DNA of 64,000 nucleotides, from positions 30,979 to 94,978 of the forward strand of contig JAAFIR010000019.1 of NCBI GenBank assembly GCA_013297885.1. The letters are read 5' to 3'. The notes under the pieces are model-generated. The model worked only from the letters and a program-made list of their open reading frames with translations. It was not told the origin of the DNA and did no database searches. The translations under genes were made by a program, and so were the position numbers. Positions 46,111 through 55,030 of this stretch are shown here, piece by piece; position 1 is the stretch's first letter; each line of letters begins with the position of its first letter. This stretch comes from Leptospirales bacterium (lineage in GTDB: Bacteria > Spirochaetota > Leptospiria > Leptospirales > Leptospiraceae).

Positions 46111-47207
46111 AGTTTTCTTTGGTATGGTAAACTAAATTGAAATTTAGTCCTGTCCTCTTTTGATTTAACTGAAATTTTTCCACCATGTTCACTTATAATT
46201 GAATGACAAATTGTCAAACCAAGACCCGTTCCAGAAGAATCTTTTTTGGAAGTTACAAATGGATCAAAGATTTTATCAATTTTATCTTCAGAAATTCCAC
46301 CAGCATTGTCTTCAATTGAAACTGAAATATTATGTTTTTTCTTTTTAATATCAACTCGAATCAAACTTTTTTTATAATCAGCAGCTTGAATCGAATTTCG
46401 ATATAAATTTAAAAAAACTCTTTCTATTTTTAAAGAGTCAAAATAAAAAATAAAATCTTGTTCTGTTTGAATTTCCCATGAAATATTTTTAATTAACTCT
46501 GGATATAATCTCACAGTTGTTTCTTTTGCTTTAATAGCTACATCGTAAATATTTCCCAAAATCAATTTTTGTTTTTCTGGTTTTGAAAAATTTAAAATAT
46601 CTTTAACTAAGCTAGAAGCTTTTTCTAGATCTTTTAGGACCATATCTAAACGATTTTGAATAGATTTTTTTTCATAATGCTCTAAATTATTTATTAAATT
46701 TTGAACAGTAAAACCGATTCCAGTTAAAGGATTATTTAATTCATGAGCTACACCTGAAATCATTACACCAAGTGATGCTAAATTTCTTAATCTGAGATTT
46801 TCTTCTTGTTTTTGAATATTTGCTTCTTGGTTTGAAACTTTTTCTATAAAAGAAACAATTTCTCCATTTTTATAAATAGGTAAAAATTTTAAGATTATAT
46901 TTTTTTTATCAATAAAAATATTTCTATAAATTTCTTTGTATTCTTTAAAAATTTCAACAAGATCTGATTGATTTCCTTTTTTTAAATTTTTTAAAGGACA
47001 ATAAGGACATATTTCACTTCGGTTATATAGAACAGAATAACATTTTAGATCTAAAAAGTTATTAAAAGAATTTGAATTAAAAAAAGGAATACTTGGTTTA
47101 TTAATTCTATCTACGTTAAAATCAAGATCAATTAAAACTAAGGGTGTATCTAATGAGTCAAAAATTAATTCTAATTCTTTTGATTTTTGTTCAATATCAA
47201 AATTCAT
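46107..47207 (-). CDS. Soluble PAS-type sensor histidine kinase
   Basis: The protein has 366 residues with no membrane segment. A PAS-like N-terminal region (about 1-130) contains CPYCPLKNLKKG, a Cys pair that could bind metal or act as a redox switch. The kinase H box is MISGVAHELNNPLTGIGF (His about residue 155), and the HATPase_c has the N box LYRNSIQAAD, DNAGGISED and GTGLGLTICHSII. It belongs to the NtrB-like group. It is coupled to the receiver-ATPase gene by a four-base overlap, so that protein is its probable substrate. Confidence 0.83.
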   Translation of the reverse strand: MNFDIEQKSKELELIFDSLDTPLVLIDLDFNVDRINKPSIPFFNSNSFNNFLDLKCYSVLYNRSEICPYCPLKNLKKGNQSDLVEIFKEYKEIYRNIFIDKKNIILKFLPIYKNGEIVSFIEKVSNQEANIQKQEENLRLRNLASLGVMISGVAHELNNPLTGIGFTVQNLINNLEHYEKKSIQNRLDMVLKDLEKASSLVKDILNFSKPEKQKLILGNIYDVAIKAKETTVRLYPELIKNISWEIQTEQDFIFYFDSLKIERVFLNLYRNSIQAADYKKSLIRVDIKKKKHNISVSIEDNAGGISEDKIDKIFDPFVTSKKDSSGTGLGLTICHSIISEHGGKISVKSKEDRTKFQFSLPYQRKL

Positions 47208-47212
47208 GATTT

Positions 47213-47309
47213 ATACCAATTTTATAAATAAAAGCACTCCTGAAATACAAAAAAATAATTGAGACATACAAACTAGACAAACATACTTTTAATTCTAGGA
47301 ATTGGTATA
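47213..47309. repeat. Short inverted-repeat element, MITE-like
   Basis: TATACCAATT (47213-47222) is exactly complementary to AATTGGTATA (47300-47309). About 77 AT-rich bases lie between. TA at both outer ends would match the TA target preference of IS630/Tc1-type elements. Only one copy is visible here, and a stem-loop regulator is an alternative. Confidence 0.4.
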
Positions 47310-47349
47310 TAATTTTAGATTATTTAATTTAGAAAAGGATTTTTTAAAA

Positions 47350-47799
47350 TTATTTTGCTAGACTAAATTTTACAGGAATTAAAATTTTAGTTCCCTCTTT
47401 CAAATCAAATTTCCAAGTTTCTATAACTGATAGAAATTCTTCTTCAAAAGAATAATGTGAACAAGGTTTAACAATTTTTATATCTGATGCTTTTTTATTT
47501 TGATTTACTTTTAGTTCCCAAGAACAAATAGATTCCAACTTTTCTTCAATAGCATATTGAGGGTATTTAATTTTATTTTGAATTTTTAAAATCTCTTCTG
47601 AAATTTTTCCTTCTTCTGTTAAGAGTTCTTTGTTTAAAGAATTATTTCCTCTTCCTTTCAAATTTTGATCAAACTTAAAATTTAAAAAATTTCCTTTTTT
47701 TGTCTTAAGAATAATTTCAATTCCAAAAAATAACTTTGAAATTATCAAAAGCACACTAAAAATAAAACATGAAATTAAAAAAGAAATTTTAAAACTCAT
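47350..47799 (-). CDS. TonB C-terminal-domain-like protein
   Basis: A 149-residue protein with one N-terminal membrane helix (about 5-27) and a periplasmic domain. The last 90 residues (IKYPQYAIEEKLESICSWELKV, DIKIVKPCSHYSFEEEFLSVIETWKFDL, ILIPVKFSL) match the TonB C-terminal pattern of Y/P, a gap of 20-25 residues and W-x-F...IPV-F. The Pro-rich periplasm-spanning linker of TonB is missing, so reach to an outer-membrane receptor is doubtful. No ExbB/ExbD or receptor gene is nearby. Two Cys could form a disulfide. Confidence 0.72.
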   Translation of the reverse strand: MSFKISFLISCFIFSVLLIISKLFFGIEIILKTKKGNFLNFKFDQNLKGRGNNSLNKELLTEEGKISEEILKIQNKIKYPQYAIEEKLESICSWELKVNQNKKASDIKIVKPCSHYSFEEEFLSVIETWKFDLKEGTKILIPVKFSLAK

Positions 47800-47832
47800 T
47801 AAAATATAATTTTAATTTCCGATAATTTAGAT

Positions 47833-48597
47833 ATGAAAAAACTGATTTTTCTTTTATTTTATTTAATTTCGACTAATATTATTGGTAATGAAAAAATAGG
47901 AAGCCAAGAATTAATAAAAAAACTAGATGAATTAGTTCAGTTCAAAGAAGGAATGACAACAGCAAAATTAATATTAAGTAAAGGGAATTATACAAAAAAA
48001 ATTTTATATTTAAAAATTTTTAAAACTGAATCTGAAATTTTAGTTCATTTTAACGACCAAAACAGAATTAATGTTTCTAAAATTTATAGTAATTCATTAA
48101 ACCAAAAAATTATTCATTACAGAACTCTTGGGAATAAATTTTATCAAATTGAAGATGATGAGAGATTAGAATATTTTTTATTTAGTTTTTTTTCGTATTA
48201 TGATATTAGCTTTAAACCCTTTGAATCTAATTATGTTTCTGAAAATCAAATTCCAAATATTGACTCACATGAAGAAAATATTTTTTTTGTAACATTAAAA
48301 CCAATTAGTTTTCCAAATTATTCTAAATTAGAAATTAAATACAATAAAGATTATGAACCACTTCGAATTGATTATTTTGATAAAAAAGAATTATTATTTA
48401 AAACTTGTAGATTTATGACTGGAACAATTTCAAAAAGAAAAAATGGTTATTTAACAAAAATTGATTCACTAAAAAAAATTGAAATGCAGGATTTGAATAA
48501 AGAAGAAATTTCTAGTTTAGAAATAATTGAATTTGAAGAAGAAATAAAACTAGAAAAAGTTTTTTTTGAATGGAGAAACTTAAAAGAGCTAGAATAG
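47833..48597 (+). CDS. LolA-like outer-membrane lipoprotein-sorting protein
   Basis: A 254-residue protein with signal peptide LIFLLFYLISTNIIGNE. The mature beta-rich fold (MTTAKLILSKGNYTKKILYLKIFKTESEILVHF, YFLFSFFSYYDISF, KLEIKYNKDYEPLRIDYFDKKELLFKT) follows the LolA/COG2834 pattern of a periplasmic lipoprotein carrier. Such proteins are often next to an MMPL/RND exporter, but none is present here. It is convergent with the hypothetical gene at 48589, sharing nine end bases. Confidence 0.72.
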   Translation: MKKLIFLLFYLISTNIIGNEKIGSQELIKKLDELVQFKEGMTTAKLILSKGNYTKKILYLKIFKTESEILVHFNDQNRINVSKIYSNSLNQKIIHYRTLGNKFYQIEDDERLEYFLFSFFSYYDISFKPFESNYVSENQIPNIDSHEENIFFVTLKPISFPNYSKLEIKYNKDYEPLRIDYFDKKELLFKTCRFMTGTISKRKNGYLTKIDSLKKIEMQDLNKEEISSLEIIEFEEEIKLEKVFFEWRNLKELE

Positions 48598-49593
48598 TTT
48601 TTTTGTTCTAAATTGGTTTAATGTTTTAAAATTTTCATTTATTAAAATGTTTAAAGATTCTTTTTGAGGTTCAGTTAATAAATTACTAATTTTATCTATT
48701 TTAAATAATTCTTTCAAAAACTCTAATCTTGTATTCTCAGGAAATAATTCTATCATTTCAATAATATATTCATATTTAATTCCAACTTTTGAATTTTTAA
48801 TATAAAAATTACCTTGTTTATTTGTAAAACCTTGGTTTAACATTTCAACACAAGTATCAAATTCAATTTGAAGAAGATTGATTATTGATAAAATATCGGC
48901 TTTGTCAGATACATGCAAAGTTGCTAAATATCTAAAATTTTCATTTTCAGTGTGTTTTGATTTAAAAAAATTAACTAATTCAGGATTTATTTTGAATATT
49001 AATTCTATTTCTTTTTCAGTGAAAACTTTTTCATAATTTTCATAAATTGCTAAAAAATATTCATGTTCAGAAATTATTGAAATTGTTTCTGCTTTTAAAT
49101 AAATCAAAAGTCCAGATGCTAGTCTTAATGCATTTTGATAATAAATGGGATAATCTGATTTGTTCATTTCTAAATTATATAAATAAATAATTAAATTTGC
49201 AAGTCTGTTTTGGTCAATCAACTCAAAGTAAGAATCAATTTCATTTTTTGTGCAATACCATTCAAAAATTTTATCTAGTTTAAAACTCCAAAGCAACACT
49301 AAAGCATCATGGCTTATTGAATTTAAAAGATTAATCATTTGTAGTCTTGAACTAATATGTTCGATGTTTGAAGAATTTTTAATGATTGGATATATCGAAT
49401 GAAAATAATGATTAATCAAATTTACATTTGTATTTGAACTTAAAATATAATCAGAAAAATCGTCATAATCAAATTCAGGAAATGAATTGGTTAATTTATT
49501 ATATAAAAATAAACCACCTGACTCAAAATATTCTTTTGTACTAGTTTTCAAAGTTACACTATCCATCATAAAATAAGTTGAAATTTTCTCCAT
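48589..49593 (-). CDS. Hypothetical helical protein
   Basis: A 334-residue, alpha-helix-rich, soluble-looking protein with acidic and aromatic residues and no signal. Internal ATGs at residues 9 and 10 (MMDSVTLK) are alternative starts. The long pattern of Leu/Ile heptads (SIINLLQIEFDTCVEMLNQGF, LINEN) suggests a helical-repeat scaffold. I do not recognise the family. It has its own 5' gap and no operon partner. Confidence 0.6.
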   Translation of the reverse strand: MEKISTYFMMDSVTLKTSTKEYFESGGLFLYNKLTNSFPEFDYDDFSDYILSSNTNVNLINHYFHSIYPIIKNSSNIEHISSRLQMINLLNSISHDALVLLWSFKLDKIFEWYCTKNEIDSYFELIDQNRLANLIIYLYNLEMNKSDYPIYYQNALRLASGLLIYLKAETISIISEHEYFLAIYENYEKVFTEKEIELIFKINPELVNFFKSKHTENENFRYLATLHVSDKADILSIINLLQIEFDTCVEMLNQGFTNKQGNFYIKNSKVGIKYEYIIEMIELFPENTRLEFLKELFKIDKISNLLTEPQKESLNILINENFKTLNQFRTKKLF

Positions 49594-49801
49594 CTAGAGT
49601 AATTGAATTGAAAACCAATAATTTAGTTTTTTATATAAAATTTAGCTAAAAAATTCTAACTATATGATTTCTTCAATAATTTCATATTTTAGACTATATT
49701 TTTAAAATGTAAATACCTATTAGTAAGTAGATTTGCTTTTTTTTTAAGTTGCTGTTTTTTTTTAAGTATCAAAAATTAAAATATAAATAAAAGCAATAAT
49801 A

Positions 49802-50107
49802 TTAAATAATATTCAAATGTTTGTCTAGGTTTGCAATTTTTAATATAGTCATAGTTTCATGACCTATATTTTTTATTTTTAAAATCCCATTTTTTTCGTT
49901 AACGTATTTTTGTGAATTGAATATTGCACCAATTCCAGAAGAATCGATGTAAACATTTTCTCCAAAATCTAGTATTATATCAAGAATTCCTGAATCAACT
50001 TGTTTCATAATTAATTCTTTGAGTTGAATAGCATTCTTTAAACTAATATTCCCATTTAAAAAAATTGTACAAACACCATTTTTTATCTCTACATCTGACT
50101 TAAACAT
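49802..50107 (-). CDS. STAS-domain anti-sigma factor antagonist
   Basis: A 101-residue stand-alone STAS domain (MFKSDVEIKNGVCTIFLNGNI...). The phosphorylation-loop motif YIDSSGIGAI has the canonical Asp-Ser-Ser-Gly of SpoIIAA/RsbV, so it should be toggled by an RsbW-like kinase and a PP2C phosphatase. Both activities have candidates in this window (45115 and 52056). It is a single gene between two A+T-rich spacers, and its partner sigma or effector is unknown. Confidence 0.88.
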   Translation of the reverse strand: MFKSDVEIKNGVCTIFLNGNISLKNAIQLKELIMKQVDSGILDIILDFGENVYIDSSGIGAIFNSQKYVNEKNGILKIKNIGHETMTILKIANLDKHLNII

Positions 50108-50183
50108 AAAACCCTCTAAAACTAATCTAACTAGTGATTTTCACATTTAACAATTCATAATAATTAAGGCAAGTATTTTAATT

Positions 50184-51245
50184 TTATTTGCTTTGAATCT
50201 TTTTCATATTCTCTAAGCTAATTCCAACAACCCATAATGTAACTAAAAATACTCCCAAAGTTTGGTATAGATTAAGTGTCTCACCTATTAATACCAATGC
50301 CATAACTGCAGTTACTGCTGGACCAGAAGCACCAATTACAGAAGCCAATGAAGGTCCAACTAATGGAACTCCAAAATTTTGTAATAAATAACCAAGTAAT
50401 GTTGTTGTTGCTAAAATTAAAGTTCCGAAAACTAAGTCTGAAAATCTAGATTGGTCAATTTGCCATTCCATAAAAGGTAAAATTAAACTACCTAATATTA
50501 AAATTATAGAAAAATTTACTATTGTAAATGGAGCAGGATGCATTTTAGCATTTTTAATCATAATAATATATCCTGCAAATGCTACTCCTGATAAAGCAGC
50601 TGTTATTGCTCCAACTAAAAAATTACCTTCACCATTTGCTGAAAAGGCTGTTAAAGGTATTGTTAAAAATCCACCGATATAAATCGACAGCATTGCAAAA
50701 ATTAAAGATAAGCTTGGTTTATCTGAAAATAAATACCACATTAATAAAATTGTAATTGTTGGATAAATGAAAAAAATTGTTGTAGCTATTCCAGTTGGAA
50801 TTGATCCGAGAGCGATGTACATACATAATTGTGAAAAAAATAAAAATAATCCACTTGATAAAACTGATTTAAGTTTAGTTGCATTTTCTGGTAATGGTAA
50901 AGATCTAATATCTGACCATGTATTTTTATAAATTCTGGGAGCTACAATAAATGCCATAATTGGTAAAACTACTAAACATCTTAACACTAAAATTAATAGT
51001 GAATTTGCATAGCTTTTAGTTAGAACTACTCCATCAAAAAATCCAAACAAGGATTTGGGGCTTAAAATTACTCTTGTAACCACATTTTGAAAAGAGAGAA
51101 GTAATGAGCTTGCTAAAATTAAAATCAAACCTTTTGTGAGTCCATTTTCTGGTGCATTTATTGAGGACACAGATTGGATGATTGGGTTTGTGTCTATGGA
51201 ATCAACTTTTGAATCCATTGGTTTATCGTTCTTATTACTAGCCAT
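50184..51245 (-). CDS. EamA-family (DMT) transporter
   Basis: A polytopic inner-membrane protein with about ten helices and two EamA repeats. The second repeat carries GAITAALSGVAFAGYIIMI and LLGYLLQNFGVPLVGPSLASVIGASGPAVTAVMALVLIGETL, the typical C-terminal EamA signature. I choose ATG 51245, preceded by AGGA with an eight-base spacer, giving about 353 residues; the frame also extends to 51287. Drug/metabolite transporters of this type usually export amino acids or small metabolites. Substrate unknown. The N-terminal 30 residues are Ser/Asn-rich and cytoplasmic. Confidence 0.87.
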   Translation of the reverse strand: MASNKNDKPMDSKVDSIDTNPIIQSVSSINAPENGLTKGLILILASSLLLSFQNVVTRVILSPKSLFGFFDGVVLTKSYANSLLILVLRCLVVLPIMAFIVAPRIYKNTWSDIRSLPLPENATKLKSVLSSGLFLFFSQLCMYIALGSIPTGIATTIFFIYPTITILLMWYLFSDKPSLSLIFAMLSIYIGGFLTIPLTAFSANGEGNFLVGAITAALSGVAFAGYIIMIKNAKMHPAPFTIVNFSIILILGSLILPFMEWQIDQSRFSDLVFGTLILATTTLLGYLLQNFGVPLVGPSLASVIGASGPAVTAVMALVLIGETLNLYQTLGVFLVTLWVVGISLENMKKIQSK

Positions 51246-51396
51246 TCTTTCTATCCTATACTTAATATCGGCATTTAATTTAAGCAAAACTTAGAAGATG
51301 TTTTTATTTGAGTTTAAGTCAAGGATTTTTTAATTCTTGCAAAATTAAATCAAAAATACATTTATTAATATGAGATTAAAACCTTGAGACATAAAC

Positions 51397-52059
51397 TCAT
51401 TTATTTAAGGACTTTCTTATTTCTCTCCATTTGGGAAAAATATCAGTTAATTTTTTTTTAAATGCAATTCCATGACCTGATTCAAAAAAGTGAACCATTT
51501 CATGAGCCAAAACATATTCAATCTCGTTTGGATTTTTTTTTATCAATTCTGAATTTAACCAAATTTTTCTTTTTGAGGGGATACAAGTTCCCCATCTCGT
51601 TTTCATTTTTCTATAACGAATTTCTAAAACTTCAGTGTTTAATTTTTGTTCATAAATAGGTTTAGTTTTATTAATAAATTCCCTCAACGAATTTAAATGA
51701 AATTTTTTTAATAAATTTTGGTAATCGGATTCTTTTTTTAAATTAAATAAAAATTTTTCTCCATTAAAATTAATTTTATTCTTTTCTGAAATAATTTTCT
51801 CTAATGGGTAAATTTTTCCAAAATAAAGTATTGAATTAGTATCTATTTTTTTTTCTGCAAATTTATTTATAACTTCTTCAATCCAAAATTTTCTGGATTC
51901 TAAAAAAATATTTATTTCATAAATAGGAAATTTTTTTGGAACCGAACAAAACAGTTTCAAAGTTTCAGAATCTATTTTTAATCGAATAGATTTTATTTTT
52001 TTTTCTGAAATTTGAATTTGGTAGTTTTCAAATTGAATAAAGTAAGTTTTAATTTTCAT
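51397..52059 (-). CDS. YgjP-like metal-dependent peptidase (DUF45)
   Basis: The protein has 220 residues. The zinc-binding HExxH is in VLAHEMVHFFESGHGIAF (about residue 188). The fold-defining segments KIKSIRLKID..., LEIRYRKMKTRWGTC, KRKIWLNSELIKKNP and FPKWREIR match the YgjP/SprT-like family often found near restriction or regulatory genes. Precise substrate is unknown. The start overlaps the SpoIIE gene stop by four bases (52056-52059), so the two are co-translated. Confidence 0.85.
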   Translation of the reverse strand: MKIKTYFIQFENYQIQISEKKIKSIRLKIDSETLKLFCSVPKKFPIYEINIFLESRKFWIEEVINKFAEKKIDTNSILYFGKIYPLEKIISEKNKINFNGEKFLFNLKKESDYQNLLKKFHLNSLREFINKTKPIYEQKLNTEVLEIRYRKMKTRWGTCIPSKRKIWLNSELIKKNPNEIEYVLAHEMVHFFESGHGIAFKKKLTDIFPKWREIRKSLNK

Positions 52060-53366
52060 TCATTTATTTTTATGGAAATAAGTACAATATCATCCTTTTG
52101 CTCGGATTGGGCTTTAAAAGAATCAATTTTTTCAGTTAGCTTATCTGTGTTAAAGTTTGGATTTTCTAAAAGATATTTATGAAAACTATCTTCTCCAAAT
52201 GGATCAATTGAATTTGTAAAACTTTCAAAAATTCCATCAGAAAAAAACAGAAATCGAATTGGTTTAGAAAAATGAAAAACTTTTGTATTATAATCCACAT
52301 TTTCAGCAAGTCCCATTAACTTTCCTGTATTTTCAATTTTCATAATTTTATTATCTAAAAAACATATTTGTGAGGGATGACCTGCTGATGCAAAACGAAT
52401 ATAATTTTCTTCTAAATATATATCCGCAACAATACATGAGAAATATGCTTTTAAACTCTTATATTTATTCATAAAATAAGAATTTAAAACTTTTAATAAA
52501 TCACCGGGATTTTCAATTACAGATTTAAAATTTTCATATTCAGATTTTATAGCCATAGTGATTAATGCTGCTTGAACACCATGTCCTGTTGCATCAGCCA
52601 AAAAAACTCTTATATGCCCTTCTTTGATTTCATAAATATCATAAATATCTCCTCCAACTTCATTCATTGGGGAAAATTTAATTTTTATGTCCAAATTTTT
52701 TTTTGGTGTATAATCTGTGTTAAGCAAACTTCTTTGGATACTTTTTGCTAAATTTAAATCTTTTTTATACTCTTTTAAATAAAGCTCTAATTTCTTTTTT
52801 TGAGCTGACATTTGAAAATTTAATTTTGTAATATCAATTACAAATCTTATTGAGATATAATTTACAATTATTGTAGCACTAGAAATTGAAGCTACTCCCA
52901 AGAGCAATGGCAATAATTCAACTTTAGCTGTAATATCAGAAAAAATATTTATTATTGGCAATATTCCAAGATTAGCAGAAAGTCCCATTAAACTAAATAG
53001 CAGAATACTTAAAATAATTGCAACCAAACCAAATTCTCTTCTGGGACTAATTGAAGAAATTGCTGTTAAAACAATATAACCTATCGCAAAATAAGAAAAA
53101 ATATTTCCTGTCAAATACATAAGAATTGTTCCTAGAATCATATCCAGAACAAGTGGTGTAAAACTAAAATATTTAGATTTTTTTTCAATTAACAACTCTG
53201 ATTCAATAAATAAAAACCAAAGTAATGAAAATAAAAAATGTGTAAAAGAAATAATTTGAAAAATTAGATTATTGATTTGGTAAGCATATAAAACTATAAT
53301 TACAATTCCACTAACAAAAATTCTTCCCACATTTGCTGGTCGAAATTTTTCAATTCTAACTTTCAT
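52056..53366 (-). CDS. Membrane SpoIIE-type PP2C phosphatase
   Basis: About 436 residues. Six or seven hydrophobic helices (about 15-180) form a membrane sensor, followed by a coiled coil (about 180-205). The C-terminal PP2C-like domain has VGGDIYDIYEIKEGHIRVFLADATGHGVQAAL, SCIVADIYLE, FFSDGIFESF and QKDDIVLISI, the metal-binding Asp set of SpoIIE/RsbU phosphatases. It would dephosphorylate a STAS antagonist such as 43860 or 49802 in response to a membrane signal. The best start is ATG 53366 with GGAA upstream; a TTG precedes it. Confidence 0.87.
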   Translation of the reverse strand: MKVRIEKFRPANVGRIFVSGIVIIVLYAYQINNLIFQIISFTHFLFSLLWFLFIESELLIEKKSKYFSFTPLVLDMILGTILMYLTGNIFSYFAIGYIVLTAISSISPRREFGLVAIILSILLFSLMGLSANLGILPIINIFSDITAKVELLPLLLGVASISSATIIVNYISIRFVIDITKLNFQMSAQKKKLELYLKEYKKDLNLAKSIQRSLLNTDYTPKKNLDIKIKFSPMNEVGGDIYDIYEIKEGHIRVFLADATGHGVQAALITMAIKSEYENFKSVIENPGDLLKVLNSYFMNKYKSLKAYFSCIVADIYLEENYIRFASAGHPSQICFLDNKIMKIENTGKLMGLAENVDYNTKVFHFSKPIRFLFFSDGIFESFTNSIDPFGEDSFHKYLLENPNFNTDKLTEKIDSFKAQSEQKDDIVLISIKINE

Positions 53367-53494
53367 CAATTTCCATTTTTTTTTAACTTATCCTACAAGA
53401 TTCATTTTTTTTTTTAGAGTTCCTAATTTTTAAATCATAAAATCTAATTTAGATGAAATTTATTTCAAAATATTAAATTTAATTTTTTTATTTT

Positions 53495-53640
53495 GGGAGT
53501 TCCCATTCAGAAGAATTTAACTTTTTTTTCAGAATCTTCTCTTTGATACCAAAATCAGTTTTTTTATACTTCTGAATGGTCGGGCTTTTCGCTACTTCTT
53601 GCTCAAAGAGATGAGCAAGAAACGCTTCAATCCCTAACTC
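53495..53640 (+). repeat. Structured repeat copy H
   Basis: GGGAGTT (53495-53501) pairs with AACTC (53636-53640), a further co-varied version of the outer stem. Hairpin I is CCATTCAGAAG with CTTCTGAATGG (53570-53580). The linker CGGGCTTTTCGCTACTTCT leads to arm II, TTGCTC with GAGCAA. The right end is ACGCTTCAATCCC. It opens the 53370-54238 non-coding stretch. Confidence 0.82.
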
Positions 53641-53710
53641 TTGTGAATAAAAAATTTTGCTTTTAAGATGAATACTTTATATAAATAAAATCAGCAGAAT
53701 AAAAATTTTT

Positions 53711-53746
53711 GTCGTATAACAAAAAAACGAACTTAAAAGGAACTCC
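53711..53746 (+). repeat. Direct repeat unit 1, GTCGTATAAC...GGAACTCC
   Basis: A 36-nt segment starting GTCGTATAACAAAAAA and ending AAAAGGAACTCC. A near-identical unit occurs at 53945-53980 and a weaker one at 55031-55058. The first two have identical ends. They lie on either side of the DUF1564-like pseudogene. Function unknown. Confidence 0.7.
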
Positions 53747-53856
53747 ATATTTAAAAGAATTTAACTTTGATGATTTAAACTTCTTAAAGGTCAGTCTTAA
53801 CTACTTTTAATTAGCAGGGTTGTGGTTGAATTCAAGAACGCTTCAATCGTTTTTGC
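53747..53856 (+). repeat. Structured repeat copy J, degenerate
   Basis: It retains the linker-like GTCTTAACTACTT, the arm-II remnant, and the right end ACGCTTCAATCG followed by TTTTTGCTAG. Hairpin I is imperfect (TTTAAAAGAATTTAA with TTAAACTTCTTAAAG). The left end is not recognisable, so boundaries are approximate. It looks like an eroded member of the family. Confidence 0.5.
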
Positions 53857-53944
53857 TAGTATTGGAAAAATTTTTTGTTAAGGAAAATTCTTTTGTAAAG
53901 AGGATCTTTCTGTATTGGAGAACTTTTCTGTATTGAAAAATTCT

Positions 53945-53980
53945 GTCGTATAACAAAAAACCGAACAAAAAAGGAACTCC
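53945..53980 (+). repeat. Direct repeat unit 2
   Basis: GTCGTATAACAAAAAA, CCGAACAAAA and AAGGAACTCC at 53945-53980 match unit 1 except for two or three bases. The rest of this stretch (53857-54238) is AT-rich with no gene seen. Confidence 0.7.
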
Positions 53981-54070
53981 TTTGGTTTTGAATGATCCGA
54001 ATTAGCAAATTAAATTATCCTACACTATTTCTACAAAAAAACAGATCGACTCGGAGGAAATTTTTTAAGC

Positions 54071-54100
54071 GATTCCAAACCTTCAAAACGGTTTGGAATC
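54071..54100. other. Perfect 11-bp hairpin upstream of the DUF1564-like gene
   Basis: GATTCCAAACC (54071-54081) pairs with GGTTTGGAATC (54090-54100) around an eight-base loop, preceded by AAGC. It may be a terminator or a regulator-binding site upstream of the next gene. It resembles hairpin I of the structured repeats, but linker and ends are absent. Confidence 0.5.
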
Positions 54101-54238
54101 ATATTTTGTCTTATAAAATTTTCTAGAGAGGAGAGCTTGTTAGCTATCAAATAGTTGGATATAAAAAAATTCTTAAAAAAAATATTTTTTTTCAATCAAA
54201 AAAAACTTTTCTCAACTACTCCATATAAGGGGGAATTT

Positions 54239-54817
54239 ATGATCGCACAAAAAGTTGTTTATCCAAACCAATTTAAAAATGACAATTTGATGAAATGGGA
54301 AGAAGAGCAAAATGGTCGGCGAGTCAAGGGCTGTAATAAAGTCACAGGCAGTGTGCTTATTCCTGAGTTTTTGGAAGAGTTTTATTGTGCTAGGGGATTG
54401 GCATTTCGAGGCGGGTATTTGAAATTTTTGGTGGAAAATTATTCCTATTTTCTTCTCCAAGAATTTGATTCTGAGGAGGAAAATAAAGAATGGCTTGGGA
54501 TTTCGGCTAATCCCGGATTAAATATGGGATACCAACAACTTGGAATGGGTTTGCAAAAGCATTATATAAAAGTGGAATCTGAAATTTAGGCGATGTTGAA
54601 ACAACTTCGGAATTTGCTTAACCAATCTGTCTGTAAAATTGTAACTTTTCTTGTGTATTTGGATTGGCTTGGTATTGAAGAAACTATACCCCAAGAAATC
54701 AAAAATATAATAGTTCCTGTTAAAAGAAAGTTCATTCTACACTATGAAGCTCAAATCAACACAAAAATGTGGCACTTGACAAGGAGATCCCGATTTCGGA
54801 GGTTTGATTTCTTCTGA
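54239..54817 (+). pseudogene. DUF1564-like protein gene with amber stop
   Basis: The frame starts at ATG 54239 after a strong AAGGGGGA site, runs to TAG at 54587-54589, and continues in the same frame from GCG ATG to 54817. Joined, it is about 190 residues. The pieces GSVLIPEFLEEF, YQQLGMGLQKHYIKV and SVCKIVTFLVYLDWLGIEET fit the Leptospira-enriched DUF1564 family (pfam07600), where the stop position usually holds a Trp (TGG to TAG). The match is from memory of the family. The segment is less A+T-rich than its surroundings, which suggests an accessory origin. The rest of 54818-55421 has no gene that I can see. Confidence 0.6.
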
Positions 54818-55030
54818 AAAATATTTCTCTTTACACAAAATTCTGTTTATAAAAAAATCTCTTTTAGCAGAGCTATTTTTTTTGAGAAAAAAAATCTGTA
54901 AATTTGAGGATTTTTTCTTTTGAAAAAATTTTTTTCTATAAACTGAAGGTGAAATTATACAAAAAAAATTATTCTGATAAAGAAAATTATGATTTTATTG
55001 AGAAAAACTTTTTTTATAGGTAAATCTTAT

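Noticed and set aside
53370..54154. CRISPR array suggested by repeated segments
   Set aside because: Repeats are two or three, unevenly spaced and of mixed types, with no cas genes; they are hairpin elements and a 36-nt unit.
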